Below, piece by piece: positions 5,850 to 5,939 of a DNA stretch of 5,939 nucleotides (position 1 is the first letter of the stretch; each line of letters opens with the position of its first letter). The notes under the pieces were generated by a model. That model did no database searches, was not told the origin of the DNA, and saw only the letters and a program-made list of their open reading frames with translations. Origin of the DNA: Alphaproteobacteria bacterium (lineage in GTDB: Bacteria > Pseudomonadota > Alphaproteobacteria > Geminicoccales > Geminicoccaceae); assembly GCA_026984595.1 (NCBI GenBank), contig JALSRW010000001.1, positions 1 to 5,939 of the forward strand, written 5' to 3'. A program made the translations under genes and the position numbers.

Positions 5850-5939
5850 TCACCGGCCGTGCAGGGTGCGCTGTACGATCCCGGGATCCCTGTCGATCAG
5901 GGCGAGAAGAACCCGCGCCGGGCCGCGCGGGCGCCGGCG
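5850..5939 (-). CDS. C-terminal end of a probable helix-turn-helix antitoxin/regulator (partial)
   Basis: Only the last 29 codons are visible; the gene enters from the right edge and stops with TGA at 5852-5850. The tail reads RRRPRGPARVLLALIDRDPG followed by IVQRTLHGR. This matches the ending typical of XRE/HigA-like antitoxins and related regulators, in which a WExGxRxPxGPAxxLLxxIxxxP stretch closes the helix-turn-helix domain. In such proteins the helix-turn-helix binds the promoter of the gene's own operon and the partner is an RNA-cleaving RelE/HigB-type toxin. The DNA-binding helices and any toxin gene would lie beyond the window. The assignment is by recognition of a short tail and is therefore moderate. 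Confidence 0.6.
   Translation of the reverse strand, partial: RRRPRGPARVLLALIDRDPGIVQRTLHGR

Noticed and set aside
5640..5939. Open plus-strand frame running off the right edge
   Set aside because: The product is Arg/Gly-rich without a recognisable motif, and the opposite strand carries the antitoxin-like tail in the last 90 bases.

Overview
The window is GC-rich DNA in which most codons end in G or C. It looks like a chromosomal segment of a high-GC proteobacterium, possibly an alphaproteobacterium. That placement rests on the style of the transporter proteins and the base composition, not on a marker gene, so it is tentative.

Layout. About five sixths of the window (positions 1-5044, minus strand, read right to left) is one ABC import operon of the dipeptide/oligopeptide/nickel (Dpp/Opp) class. 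In order of transcription it holds: a secreted family 5 substrate-binding protein (5044-3449); an 88-base gap with a strong stem-loop; a DppB/OppB-type permease (3360-2371); a DppC/OppC-type permease overlapping it by 8 bases (2378-1437); and a double-ATPase protein whose start overlaps the DppC stop by one base (1437 to beyond position 1). The ATPase carries a DppD-like half fused to a DppF-like half in one open frame. The left edge cuts the second half after its Q-loop. The order (binding protein, permease, permease, fused ATPase) is that of yejABEF-type loci, but the sequence does not reveal the substrate.

The gap 5045-5366 separates the operon from a divergent gene. It contains a ribosome binding site that fixes the binding-protein start, a candidate minus-strand sigma-70 promoter about 135 bases upstream of that start, and nothing that looks like a gene. 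On the plus strand, 5367-5570 encodes a tiny, acidic, repeat-bearing lipoprotein of unknown function. A perfect 10-bp GC stem-loop (5584-5609) lies between it and the convergent minus-strand genes at the right edge. Those are the C-terminal tail of what looks like a helix-turn-helix antitoxin or regulator (5850 to beyond 5939) and, 4 bases after its stop, an 82-codon unrecognised reading frame (5845-5597).

How it works together. The binding protein captures a peptide-like ligand in the periplasm, the two permeases form the membrane channel, and the fused ATPase supplies both nucleotide-binding sites from one polypeptide. The core is a well-known system. The least explained parts are the small lipoprotein and the right-edge antitoxin-like locus. 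I found no tRNA, rRNA, CRISPR array, insertion sequence or integrase.
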